DNA from: Scandinavium manionii | Lineage (GTDB): Bacteria > Pseudomonadota > Gammaproteobacteria > Enterobacterales > Enterobacteriaceae | Reading direction: 5' to 3' | Assembly: GCF_024764775.1 (NCBI RefSeq) | Contig: NZ_JALIGC010000040.1 | Span: 843,068-907,067 of the forward strand | DNA: 64,000 bases | Part shown: positions 50,476 to 58,947 of the stretch, piece by piece | Layout of the letters: the number at the start of each line of letters is the position of its first letter | How positions within the stretch are numbered: the stretch's first letter is position 1 | Notes under the pieces: model-generated | Told to the model about the DNA's origin: nothing | Databases searched by the model: none | The model's input: the letters and a program-made list of their open reading frames with translations, nothing else | Translations under genes and position numbers: made by a program

Positions 50476-51945
50476 ATGCCAAATCAGAAACCAGAGTACA
50501 AATCGAGCTACAGCCCAAGACTGACCAACAACGATCTGGCGCCAACTCAGCAACAGAGTTGGTCGTGGTACAACATATTTTCGTTCTGGATGTCCGATGT
50601 GCATAGCATGGGCGGCTATGTGGTGGCCGCAAGCTTCTTTACCCTCGGCTTAGCCAGCTGGCAGGTACTGCTTTGCCTGTTGGCGGGTATTTGTATCGTG
50701 CAATTGTGCGCCAACCTGGTGGCGAAACCCAGCCAAATGGCGGGCGTGCCGTACGCCGTGATTAGCCGTCAGGCGTTTGGCGTGTTCGGCGCCAATATTC
50801 CGGCAGTGATCCGCGGCCTGATTGCCTTTGCGTGGTACGGCATCCAGACCTACCTGGCGGCCAACGCGCTGATGCTGGTCGGCCTGAAGTTTTGGCCTTC
50901 TCTGGCCTCGTTGACTACCGACCATTTCCTCGGACTGTCGCATTTGGGCTGGCTCTGTTTTGGCATTATGTGGGTGCTGCAGGCGCTGGTGTTCTGGCAC
51001 GGTATGAGCGCCATTAAGCGCTTTATCGATATCGCCGGTCCGGCCGTGTATATCGTGATGATGGCGCTGGCGGGCTGGATTTTGTATCAGACCGGGCTGG
51101 ACGGCATTTCCTTTACGCTTGCCAGCAAACAGCTGAGTGCCGGAGAGCAAACCTGGCAGATGATCACTGCCACAGCACTGGTTGTTTCCTATTTTTCCGG
51201 CCCGCTGCTGAACTTTGGCGACTTCTCGCGTTACGGCAAAAGTATGCAGGAAATTCGTCGCGGCAACCGCTGGGGGCTACCGTTCAACTTCCTGCTGTTC
51301 TCGATTGTGACGGTGATTATTGTTTCCGGCTCGCAGTCGCTGTTTGGCCGCATGATTACCGATCCGATTGAAACCGTGAGCCACGTCGGCAACAGCGTGG
51401 CGATGGCCATTGGCCTGCTGACGATGATCACCGCGACCATTGGGATCAATATCGTGGCGAACTTTGTCTCGCCTGCGTTCGACTTCTCGAACTGTTCTCC
51501 GCAGAAAATCAGCTTCCGCACCGGAGGGATGATTGCCGCCGTGGGCTCTGTGCTGCTGACGCCATGGAATCTGTTCCAGTCGCCGGAGCTGATTCACTAT
51601 ACGCTCGACGTGCTGGGCGCATTTATCGGCCCGCTGTTCGGGATCCTGCTGGCAGATTTTTATCTGATTAAGCGCGGAAAAGTGGTGGTCGACGATTTAT
51701 TTACCGTCTCCCCTGCTGGCCGTTACTGGTACAAAAATGGCTTTAACCCCAAAGCGATTGCCGCGCTTGCCCCGTCGGTGGCGGTTGGGCTTATCATTAG
51801 CTTTATCCCGGCCCTGCATGAAGTGGCTAACTTCAGCTGGTTTATCGGCGCGTTCCTGAGCGCAGGCTGCTATCGCTGGATTGCGCGCCACGATAAAGAA
51901 GGTGTGAGCCAGGCCTTCAGCGGCGTGGAGATTGCCAAAGAGTAA
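50476..51945 (+). CDS. NCS1-family allantoin permease
   Basis: A 489-residue transporter of the NCS1 family with about twelve membrane helices. The start NIFSFWMSDVHSMGGYVVAA (about residues 34-53) and the PFN-like loop are shared with allantoin and cytosine permeases (AllP/PucI/CodB). Placement beside allantoin racemase and allantoinase makes allantoin the likely substrate. The ATG at 50476 has an AAAGGAG site. Confidence is high for the family and moderate for the substrate. Confidence 0.85.
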   Translation: MPNQKPEYKSSYSPRLTNNDLAPTQQQSWSWYNIFSFWMSDVHSMGGYVVAASFFTLGLASWQVLLCLLAGICIVQLCANLVAKPSQMAGVPYAVISRQAFGVFGANIPAVIRGLIAFAWYGIQTYLAANALMLVGLKFWPSLASLTTDHFLGLSHLGWLCFGIMWVLQALVFWHGMSAIKRFIDIAGPAVYIVMMALAGWILYQTGLDGISFTLASKQLSAGEQTWQMITATALVVSYFSGPLLNFGDFSRYGKSMQEIRRGNRWGLPFNFLLFSIVTVIIVSGSQSLFGRMITDPIETVSHVGNSVAMAIGLLTMITATIGINIVANFVSPAFDFSNCSPQKISFRTGGMIAAVGSVLLTPWNLFQSPELIHYTLDVLGAFIGPLFGILLADFYLIKRGKVVVDDLFTVSPAGRYWYKNGFNPKAIAALAPSVAVGLIISFIPALHEVANFSWFIGAFLSAGCYRWIARHDKEGVSQAFSGVEIAKE

Positions 51946-52065
51946 GTTTCGCGGGCCTGAATGCCTGAGGATTCGGGCCCGTAAATTGATCCCCCGACAG
52001 ACACGGACAGCAATAATTAAGGTAGGATGCCCAACATAAATGACGGGTTATCAATAAGGAACGCT

Positions 52066-52590
52066 ATGACCATCCCTTCACTTTCCCCCGCTGAGGCCAG
52101 AACGCTTCTGGCACAGGGCGCGGCCCTGATAGACATTCGCGAACCGGATGAATACGCTCGCGAAAATATTGCCGAAGCGCATTTACTCTCGCTTTCCGCT
52201 ATCGAAAATGGCGACCGGCTTGGGCCTTTCGAAGACTACGATACGGTGATTTTCTATTGTCAGTCTGGCACGCGCACCGCGCAGAATGCACAAAAGCTGG
52301 CGCAGGCGGTGGCCCCGGCGAAAGTGTTTATTCTTGAAGGGGGCCTGAACGGCTGGAAGAAAACGGGTGAAGCAGTCCTGAAGGATAAGTCTCAGCCGCT
52401 GCCCATGATGCGGCAGGTGCAAATCGTAGCGGGTACGCTGATTCTGGTTGGCGTGATTCTGGGCTACAGCGTTCATCAGGCATTCTTCCTGCTTTCCGGT
52501 TTTGTCGGCGCGGGTTTGCTGTTTGCTGGCATCAGCGGATTTTGCGGGATGGCGCGTTTGCTGGGCGTGATGCCCTGGAACCGCCGCTAG
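52066..52590 (+). CDS. YgaP-like membrane rhodanese (thiosulfate sulfurtransferase)
   Basis: A 174-residue protein, the length of E. coli YgaP. The rhodanese domain (about 1-105) has the active-site loop FYCQSGTRTAQN with Cys64. Two membrane helices follow (about 118-137 and 142-165), with the conserved end SGFCGMARLLGVMPWN. It transfers sulfane sulfur at the inner face of the membrane. The ATG at 52066 follows an AAGGA site. It is a monocistronic gene next to aspV. Confidence 0.9.
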   Translation: MTIPSLSPAEARTLLAQGAALIDIREPDEYARENIAEAHLLSLSAIENGDRLGPFEDYDTVIFYCQSGTRTAQNAQKLAQAVAPAKVFILEGGLNGWKKTGEAVLKDKSQPLPMMRQVQIVAGTLILVGVILGYSVHQAFFLLSGFVGAGLLFAGISGFCGMARLLGVMPWNRR

Positions 52591-52658
52591 AATTGATTTC
52601 CCCTGTCAGGTGCATCATGCCAGGGGAAGCATTTGCCGTTGAGAACGACAGAAACGAC

Positions 52659-52690
52659 GAAGGCCTGAATCATTGCTGATTCAGGCCTTC
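52659..52690 (-). terminator. Hairpin downstream of aspV
   Basis: A 13-bp stem GAAGGCCTGAATCA with its complement, around TTGC. It starts eight bases after the tRNA 3' end on the minus strand. The T tract is weak, but the position fits a tRNA terminator. Confidence 0.65.
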
Positions 52691-52697
52691 TGAATAG

Positions 52698-52774
52698 TGG
52701 CGGAACGGACGGGACTCGAACCCGCGACCCCCTGCGTGACAGGCAGGTATTCTAACCGACTGAACTACCGCTCC
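52698..52774 (-). tRNA. aspV: tRNA-Asp (anticodon GTC), aspV
   Basis: A 77-base cloverleaf on the minus strand. Acceptor stem GGAGCGG/CCGTTCC, anticodon loop CTGTCAC, T-arm GGTTCGAGTCC, encoded CCA. The order aspV-dnaQ is that of E. coli. The 22-kb accessory block lies on its 3' side. Confidence 0.97.
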
Positions 52775-52902
52775 ACTGTTCCCTTGGGAACGAGGCGAAT
52801 ATTACGGATTCCCCGATCCTGCGTCAACGCTTTTTCTTAAGTTTTGAATCAGTTGCTGCAAAAATCGCCCACATGCTGCTTTTCAGCACGTGTTTACGGG
52901 TT

Positions 52903-53634
52903 TCAGGCGCGCCAGAGACAGCTTCCGCCTTTCTTTTGCACCAGGTCGAGGCGCGATTCGTGGGCCGCTAACTCTTCTTCACTGGCGGAAATCACGCGTA
53001 ATGCGCTGGCTCCACGCGCAATGCGCTGAATTCCAGAGTCATTACCCTGCTGCTGGTTGTCCCCTTCCATCGCAAACTTCATCGACGTTTGTCCGCCAGT
53101 CATCAGCAAATAGACGTCGGCCAGAATCTGGCTATCGAGCAATGCGCCGTGTAGCGTACGTTTACTGTTGTCTATTTCATAGCGCGAGCACAACGCATCG
53201 AGACTGTTACGCTTGCCGGGGAACATTTTACGCGCCAGCGCGAGGCTGTCGGTGACTTTGCAGAAAGTGTTGGTCCTGGCAATGCCACGGTTGAGTTTGG
53301 CAAACTCGTAGTCCATAAAGCCGATATCGAACGATGCGTTATGGATGACCAACTCTGCGCCCTGAATGTATTCGATAAACTCGTCGGCAATGTCGGCGAA
53401 GGTGGGTTTGTCGAGCAGGAACTCATCGGCAATCCCGTGAACGCCGAATGCTTCCGGATCGACCAGGCGGTCAGGTTTGAGATAAACGTGGAAGTTGTTA
53501 CCCGTTAAACGACGGTTGATCACCTCGACCGCACCGATTTCAATGATCTTGTGCCCTTCGTAATGCGCACCGATCTGGTTCATACCAGTGGTTTCCGTAT
53601 CGAGGACGATCTGTCGGGTAATTGCAGTGCTCAT
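52903..53634 (-). CDS. dnaQ: DNA polymerase III epsilon subunit (3'-5' proofreading exonuclease)
   Basis: A 243-residue proofreading subunit. ExoI motif VLDTETTGMN (Asp12, Glu14), ExoII NASFDIGFMDYEF and ExoIII HGALLDSQILADV are intact. The C-terminal tail RLDLVQKKGGSCLWRA binds the alpha subunit. I chose the ATG at 53634 (MSTAITRQIVLD), which gives the E. coli length. It is divergent from rnhA with a 64-base gap, as in E. coli. Confidence 0.97.
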   Translation of the reverse strand: MSTAITRQIVLDTETTGMNQIGAHYEGHKIIEIGAVEVINRRLTGNNFHVYLKPDRLVDPEAFGVHGIADEFLLDKPTFADIADEFIEYIQGAELVIHNASFDIGFMDYEFAKLNRGIARTNTFCKVTDSLALARKMFPGKRNSLDALCSRYEIDNSKRTLHGALLDSQILADVYLLMTGGQTSMKFAMEGDNQQQGNDSGIQRIARGASALRVISASEEELAAHESRLDLVQKKGGSCLWRA

Positions 53635-53698
53635 ATCGTTCATTTATGTCAGACTTACCGTTTTCGTGTCGATTTCAATTAAAGGAAGTCTACCAGAG

Positions 53699-54166
53699 AT
53701 GCTTAAACAGGTAGAAATTTTCACCGATGGTTCTTGCCTCGGTAACCCAGGCCCTGGCGGCTACGGCGCAATTTTACGCTTTCGTCAGCATGAGAAAACC
53801 TTTAATGAAGGTTATTACCTGACTACCAACAACCGTATGGAGTTGATGGCCGCCATTGTGGCACTTGAAGCGCTGAAAGAGCATTGTGAAATCACCCTCA
53901 GCACCGACAGCCAGTACGTTCGCCAGGGGATTACCCAGTGGATCCACAACTGGAAAAAACGCGGCTGGAAAACGGCAGACAAAAAGCCGGTGAAGAATGT
54001 CGACCTCTGGCAGCGTCTCGACGCCGCGCTCAGCCAGCATAAAATTCAGTGGGAATGGGTAAAAGGTCATTCTGGCCATCCAGAAAACGAACGCTGTGAT
54101 GAACTTGCCCGCGCAGCAGCTATGAGCCCGACGCAGGCAGATACAGGTTACAAACCGGAAAGTTAA
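53699..54166 (+). CDS. rnhA: Ribonuclease HI
   Basis: A 155-residue enzyme, exactly the E. coli length. It cuts the RNA strand of RNA-DNA hybrids. Catalytic acids are Asp10 (IFTDGSCLGNPG), Glu48 (RMELMAAI), Asp70 (LSTDSQYV) and Asp134 (NERCDELAR). The ATG at 53699 was chosen; the frame is open upstream inside dnaQ. Its last four bases overlap the end of convergent yafS. Confidence 0.97.
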   Translation: MLKQVEIFTDGSCLGNPGPGGYGAILRFRQHEKTFNEGYYLTTNNRMELMAAIVALEALKEHCEITLSTDSQYVRQGITQWIHNWKKRGWKTADKKPVKNVDLWQRLDAALSQHKIQWEWVKGHSGHPENERCDELARAAAMSPTQADTGYKPES

Positions 54167-54885
54167 TCTTGCGGTTTCCGATACTGGCGCGTGGCGCCGA
54201 CCGTCTGACGCATCGGGTTCCTGGATTTGCTTTGCCGCGCTGGGTTGAGCGTCAGCGGCACCGTTCTTTTACGTGCAACAATCACCTGTAAACAGCCTAA
54301 TGCGGGCACATGCGTGCTCAGGATCCGCCCGCCCTGGCGGGTCCAGGGCAATACCTGAAAGCGGCTCTGATGCAGCACTTCAAAATTGAGTACTCCCAAC
54401 CAGTCGAGCTGACGCATCAGGCTAAACATCCGGCTATTATAAGGCATGCGGTTGCGCAGAACCGGCACCATCTTACGTAACCCCATCAGACTGACCGGGT
54501 TGAATGCCGTCAATATGAGCCAGCCGTCATCAATCAAAACACGATCGGCTTCTCGCAGCAAACTGTGCGGGTCCTGACACCAGGGCAAAGTGTGCGCCAG
54601 TAAACAGGCATCAACCGACTTTTCGGCAAACGGTAAATGTAGCGGGTCGGCCTTCACCTGCATCGGGTCACCATCGAGCGATACGTTGACCTGATGGGAG
54701 ATTGCGCACGCATCGGTATTGATTTCCGCGCTCAAATTGCCGATTTTAAGCAGATGAAACCCATAAAGTTTCGCCATCCACGGCTTTAACTGTTGTTCCA
54801 GCGCTTCACGATAGTATTCACCCCAGGGCATTTCCGCCCAGTGGTTTGGCGCCGTAACTGTCAGAGGTATCCTTGCCGGTTTCAT
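54163..54885 (-). CDS. yafS: SAM-dependent methyltransferase YafS
   Basis: A 240-residue class I methyltransferase-like protein matching E. coli YafS (240). The region VKADPLHLPFAEKSVDACLL (about 78-97) and DPHSLLREADRVLIDDGWL correspond to motifs II-III of the fold. The classical glycine-rich motif I is degenerate. The substrate is unknown. The ATG at 54885 follows GGAAGG; an upstream ATG at 54903 is possible. It is divergent from gloB. Confidence 0.9.
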   Translation of the reverse strand: MKPARIPLTVTAPNHWAEMPWGEYYREALEQQLKPWMAKLYGFHLLKIGNLSAEINTDACAISHQVNVSLDGDPMQVKADPLHLPFAEKSVDACLLAHTLPWCQDPHSLLREADRVLIDDGWLILTAFNPVSLMGLRKMVPVLRNRMPYNSRMFSLMRQLDWLGVLNFEVLHQSRFQVLPWTRQGGRILSTHVPALGCLQVIVARKRTVPLTLNPARQSKSRNPMRQTVGATRQYRKPQD

Positions 54886-54918
54886 CACAACCTTCCGCAA
54901 CATTATGAGAGGTAATCA

Positions 54919-55674
54919 ATGAATCTTAACAGTATTCCCGCATTTCAGGACAACTACATCTGGGTGCTGAGTCAGGACGATGGCAAGTGTTTGATTGTCG
55001 ACCCTGGCGAAGCGGCGCCAATCCTTGCTGCGATTGCTGAAAACAATTGGCAGCCGCAGGCCATTTTATTGACTCATCACCACCACGATCACGTTGGCGG
55101 TGTGAAAGAACTGACGCAAAAATTCCCGGGACTTGTGGTGTATGGTCCGCAAGAGACACAAGATAAAGGGGCCACCCATATCGTTAAAGAAGGTGATACG
55201 GTCGATGTTTTGGGATGCGAATTTTCTGTAATTGCGACTCCAGGGCATACCTTAGGCCACGTGTGTTTCTTTAGCGACCCTTACCTTTTTTCTGGCGACA
55301 CGCTGTTTTCCGGGGGATGTGGACGCCTCTTTGAAGGCTCTCCAGAGCAGATGTATCAGTCACTTCAGAAATTACAGGCACTTCCAGACCATACAGTGGT
55401 GTGTTGCGCCCATGAATATACATTAGCAAATGTTAAGTTTGCATTGAGTGTTCTACCCCATGATCGGGCGATAAACGAATACTATAAAGAAGTGAATGAG
55501 TTACGTGCAAAAAAGCAAAAAACACTACCCGTAATTCTGAAAAATGAGCGTCGAAGTAATGTATTCCTGAGGACAGATGACCATGATTTAATTGAAGAAA
55601 TTTCCAAAGAAACAAATTTGCAACAACCTGAGCAGCGTTTTGCATGGTTAAGGTCAAAGAAAGATAACTTCTAA
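54919..55674 (+). CDS. gloB: Hydroxyacylglutathione hydrolase (glyoxalase II)
   Basis: A 251-residue metallo-beta-lactamase-fold enzyme. It hydrolyses S-lactoylglutathione to lactate and glutathione, the second step of methylglyoxal detoxification. The metal motif THHHHDHVGG gives His53, His55, Asp57 and His58, with further ligands in TPGHTLGHV and FSGDTLFSGGCGR. E. coli GloB has the same length. Confidence 0.97.
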   Translation: MNLNSIPAFQDNYIWVLSQDDGKCLIVDPGEAAPILAAIAENNWQPQAILLTHHHHDHVGGVKELTQKFPGLVVYGPQETQDKGATHIVKEGDTVDVLGCEFSVIATPGHTLGHVCFFSDPYLFSGDTLFSGGCGRLFEGSPEQMYQSLQKLQALPDHTVVCCAHEYTLANVKFALSVLPHDRAINEYYKEVNELRAKKQKTLPVILKNERRSNVFLRTDDHDLIEEISKETNLQQPEQRFAWLRSKKDNF

Positions 55675-55746
55675 GTACCCAGGGTTGCCTTTTAATTTTT
55701 TCGCCGTTATGATTGCTCGTCTTTTAAGCAACTATTGACCACACAC

Positions 55747-57111
55747 ATGAAGGCACGAGCGATATTACTCGCCTCTGTCCTGCTAGTGGGTTGCCAGGCC
55801 AATCGAGATGGTAACGTACAACAGCATGCACAGAGCCTTTCTGCGGCTAGTCAAGGGGAAGCAGGGAAGTTTGCAAGTCAAGCGCGATGGATGGACGATG
55901 GAACATTTTATGCGCAGGATCAGGACTTGTGGGCTTCTATTGGCGGCGAGCTAAAGATGGGAATTCCGGATAATGGCCGGATTCGCGAACAGAGACAAAA
56001 GTATTTACGTAATAAGAGCTATCTCCACGATGTAACTTTACGGGCAGAGCCGTATATGTACTGGATAGCAGGGCAAGTTAAGAAACGTAACATGCCTATG
56101 GAACTGGTACTACTACCCATAGTGGAGAGCGCTTTTGACCCCCATGCAACGTCTGGCGCCAATGCCGCAGGCATCTGGCAGATCATTCCGAGCACAGGAC
56201 GCAATTATGGTTTAAAACAGACCCGCGCATATGACGCGCGTCGCGATGTTGTTGCTTCTACTACGGCAGCACTCGATATGATGCAGCGTCTGAATAAGAT
56301 GTTTGACGGCGACTGGTTGTTAACGGTCGCAGCGTATAACAGCGGCGAAGGTCGTGTGATGAAGGCAATGAAAGCGAACAAATCGCGGGGCAAACCTACC
56401 GATTTCTGGTCGCTGTCATTACCTCAGGAAACGAAGATTTACGTGCCTAAGATGCTGGCCTTGAGCGATATTCTCAAGAACAGCAAACGCTATGGCGTTC
56501 AGCTGCCGACGGCAGATGAAAGTCGTGCACTGGCTCGCGTTCGACTGGATAGCCCTGTTGATGTGAAGCAAGTGGCGGATATGGCCGGTATTTCAGTCAC
56601 CAAGCTGAAGGCGTTTAATGCGGGCGTTAAGGGTTCTACCCTTGGAGCCAGCGGACCAAAGTATGTGATGGTTCCGCAAAAGCATGCCGACCAGTTACGT
56701 GAGTCTCTGGCCTCTGGCGATATCGCCGCGGTTCAGCCGACTCTGGTGGCCGATAATTCACCGATGACCAGCCGTAGCTATAGGGTACGTTCAGGTGACA
56801 CCCTTTCGGGTATTGCGGCACGCCTTGGCGTGACATCGAAAGATCTGCAGCAGTGGAATTCACTGCGCGGCGCGCACCTTAAAGTGGGTCAGAACCTGAC
56901 TGTAGGCGCAGGTAGCAGTGCATCTCGTCTCGCGAAAAACAGCGATAGCATTACATATCGCGTTCGCAAAGGAGATTCGCTGTCGAGTATCGCTAAGCGT
57001 CACGGCGTGAACATCAATGATGTTGTGCGCTGGAACGATGATACCGACAACCTGAAGCCGGGTGATCAGCTGACGCTATTTGTTAAAAACAGCGACAGAC
57101 CCGATTCCTGA
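55747..57111 (+). CDS. mltD: Membrane-bound lytic murein transglycosylase D
   Basis: A 454-residue lipoprotein (lipobox LVGC, Cys16). The SLT (GH23) domain has catalytic Glu127 in LLPIVESAF, followed by GANAAGIWQIIPSTGRNYGL and AAYNSGEGRV. Two C-terminal LysM domains (about 345-387 and 404-447, YRVRSGDTLSGIA and YRVRKGDSLSSIA) bind glycan. It cleaves murein to 1,6-anhydro products. The ATG at 55747 begins the signal peptide; TTG at 55735 was not used. Confidence 0.96.
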   Translation: MKARAILLASVLLVGCQANRDGNVQQHAQSLSAASQGEAGKFASQARWMDDGTFYAQDQDLWASIGGELKMGIPDNGRIREQRQKYLRNKSYLHDVTLRAEPYMYWIAGQVKKRNMPMELVLLPIVESAFDPHATSGANAAGIWQIIPSTGRNYGLKQTRAYDARRDVVASTTAALDMMQRLNKMFDGDWLLTVAAYNSGEGRVMKAMKANKSRGKPTDFWSLSLPQETKIYVPKMLALSDILKNSKRYGVQLPTADESRALARVRLDSPVDVKQVADMAGISVTKLKAFNAGVKGSTLGASGPKYVMVPQKHADQLRESLASGDIAAVQPTLVADNSPMTSRSYRVRSGDTLSGIAARLGVTSKDLQQWNSLRGAHLKVGQNLTVGAGSSASRLAKNSDSITYRVRKGDSLSSIAKRHGVNINDVVRWNDDTDNLKPGDQLTLFVKNSDRPDS

Positions 57112-57124
57112 TAAACCAGTCCAG

Positions 57125-57156
57125 AAAAAAAGCACCGATTCCCTCGGTGCTTTTTT
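57125..57156. terminator. Bidirectional terminator between mltD and yafE
   Basis: Stem AAAAAAAGCACCGA/TCGGTGCTTTTTTA with a TTCCC loop. It lies between two convergent genes and has A and T tracts on both sides. Confidence 0.9.
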
Positions 57157-57158
57157 AT

Positions 57159-57929
57159 TTATGCGGCTTTATGCGCCTCGGCCATGATGGTGTCGCTGGT
57201 AAACGACCCCTCCTCCTGCAGCTCAAAATACTCCTTCACTTCCTGAGACGCACTTTCCTGATACAGACGAATAGCGGCACACAAAGCCTCTGGCGTCCGC
57301 ATGCGCGCTACCCAGGAGCTGTATTCCAGCGGTAAACGGTCTGTAATCAAGCTATCGGTAATCAGCCCGGCCTCGTTGATCATTGAGAACCACTCCCCGC
57401 TCGAGTAATTACGCACATGTGAGGTGTCACGCAATGCTTCAACGGTCTGCAACCAGACGTCTCTCAACGGATGGCCGGGAGACATGATGTCCATGATGAT
57501 GAATACGCCACCCGGCTTCAGTACGCGTTTGATTTCGCGCATCGCCTGCCCCACGTCATGCCAGTGATGCGCGGAATAACGGCTGATCACCACATCGTAA
57601 GAGGCGTCGTCAAAGGGCAAAATTTCCGCATAACCCTGTGACGTCGTGATGTTGTTCAGTCCTTTGTCCTTCGCCGCCTGTTTCACCACTTCGAGCATTT
57701 GTGCTGACAAGTCGTAAGCCGTTACCTGTGCAACGTGCGCGGCGGCGACGAAACTCGCATGCCCTGCCCCACAGCCGAGATCCAGCACTTTTGCCTGCGG
57801 GAATGCGCTCAGTCGCTCGCCCAGACGCTGCAAATCACGCCCTGTTGAATGTACCGCGCTGGTTAAATAGGCACTTGCCTGGGAGCCAAACTGTTTATCG
57901 ACATTGTTGTGGTGAGATTGCGTTGTCAT
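57159..57929 (-). CDS. yafE: SAM-dependent methyltransferase YafE (UbiE/BioC-like)
   Basis: A 256-residue class I methyltransferase. Motif I is VLDLGCGAGHASFVA (about 49-63), and the post-II region is FDDASYDVVISRYSAHHW. It matches E. coli YafE, with the same neighbours yafD and mltD. The substrate is unknown. The order yafD-yafE on one strand agrees with E. coli. Confidence 0.92.
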   Translation of the reverse strand: MTTQSHHNNVDKQFGSQASAYLTSAVHSTGRDLQRLGERLSAFPQAKVLDLGCGAGHASFVAAAHVAQVTAYDLSAQMLEVVKQAAKDKGLNNITTSQGYAEILPFDDASYDVVISRYSAHHWHDVGQAMREIKRVLKPGGVFIIMDIMSPGHPLRDVWLQTVEALRDTSHVRNYSSGEWFSMINEAGLITDSLITDRLPLEYSSWVARMRTPEALCAAIRLYQESASQEVKEYFELQEEGSFTSDTIMAEAHKAA

Positions 57930-58012
57930 TGTATTGTCCTTCGGTTGATTGAATGATGAAAGGGCAGCACCTTACGTGCACAGGCCTGCCCCACGGCAGA
58001 CCTGACTTACCT

Positions 58013-58813
58013 TTATCGCTCAGGTTTACCGGGACTGAATTCCACTAGTAGCGGATTGTGATCGGATGCGCGAGTCACCAGAACGGAGGCTTCATGTACA
58101 TTCAGACCACGGTAGAACACAAAATCGAGAGGGCGACCGAACGCACGGCGGCGCTGATCGTCGGTGAAGCGGACTTCCCGCAGTGACATTTCACGCGCAA
58201 AGCGATAAAGCGCATTCATTCGCGGACGGCTCCAGGCATTAAAATCGCCTGCCATAATAATAGGCCCGCTGTGATGAGCAATTTGATCGCCAATCGGTAA
58301 AAGCTGTTTACTGTAGACGTCGACACCCAGACTGAAATTGACCGCGTGAATATTGACGACCATCAGCAGACGAGAGTCCGGTAACGGATAGACCGTGACC
58401 AGCGCCGACTTTGCCAGGCGCAGAATGGGCTCACGTTCACGTAACGGGCAGCAGTAAACCGGATGGGCCGACGATAACGTCATCACGCCAGAAGGATGCT
58501 GCGGCAAAACAAAGGCAGGCACCTGATCGGCGGCCAGATAATGGGTGGTGGCAAAACGCACCAGTTCAGGCGTCGTTTGAGCTTCCTGGAGCAAGACCAG
58601 ATGGGCATCTTTACCAAAATTTTTCAGCACCGATAACCATTCGGCGCGCTGCTGCTTAAAAATATTCCACACCAGAACGCGAATTTTTGCTTCGCTACTC
58701 AGCGGTTCACCGGCGGGCAATGCCTTACCAATAGTCGCGAACGAACCGGGAGGTAAGATCCTCTCGGCCGGTTGTCCGGCAACATAACGCATGGCATAGG
58801 TATTTTTTCGCAC
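58013..58813 (-). CDS. yafD: Endonuclease/exonuclease/phosphatase family protein YafD
   Basis: A 266-residue protein of the EEP (DNase I-like) fold. Typical motifs are VLVWNIFKQQ (near 49), LLQEAQTTPEL (near 77), IIMAGDFNAWSRPRM (near 190), RPLDFVFYRG and SDHNPLLVEF. It is nearly identical to E. coli YafD and probably a metal-dependent phosphodiesterase; the target is unknown. It lies upstream of yafE on the same strand. Confidence 0.93.
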   Translation of the reverse strand: MRKNTYAMRYVAGQPAERILPPGSFATIGKALPAGEPLSSEAKIRVLVWNIFKQQRAEWLSVLKNFGKDAHLVLLQEAQTTPELVRFATTHYLAADQVPAFVLPQHPSGVMTLSSAHPVYCCPLREREPILRLAKSALVTVYPLPDSRLLMVVNIHAVNFSLGVDVYSKQLLPIGDQIAHHSGPIIMAGDFNAWSRPRMNALYRFAREMSLREVRFTDDQRRRAFGRPLDFVFYRGLNVHEASVLVTRASDHNPLLVEFSPGKPER

Positions 58814-58839
58814 TTTAGTTTTAGGGCCTCAATAACAGA

Positions 58840-58869
58840 AAAACCACGCTGACATCACAGTGTGGTTCT
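58840..58869 (-). terminator. Intrinsic terminator of the DHA1 exporter gene
   Basis: On the minus strand the stem AACCACACTG/CAGCGTGGTT is followed by TTTCTGTT. It lies between the exporter stop and the yafD start. Confidence 0.7.
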
Positions 58870-58947
58870 TCTGTTATAGGGACTTTTGCTCACAGTTTCA
58901 ACGCTATTTTCCAGAAAGATACGCCACAGACTGTAAGCAAATAAGGA

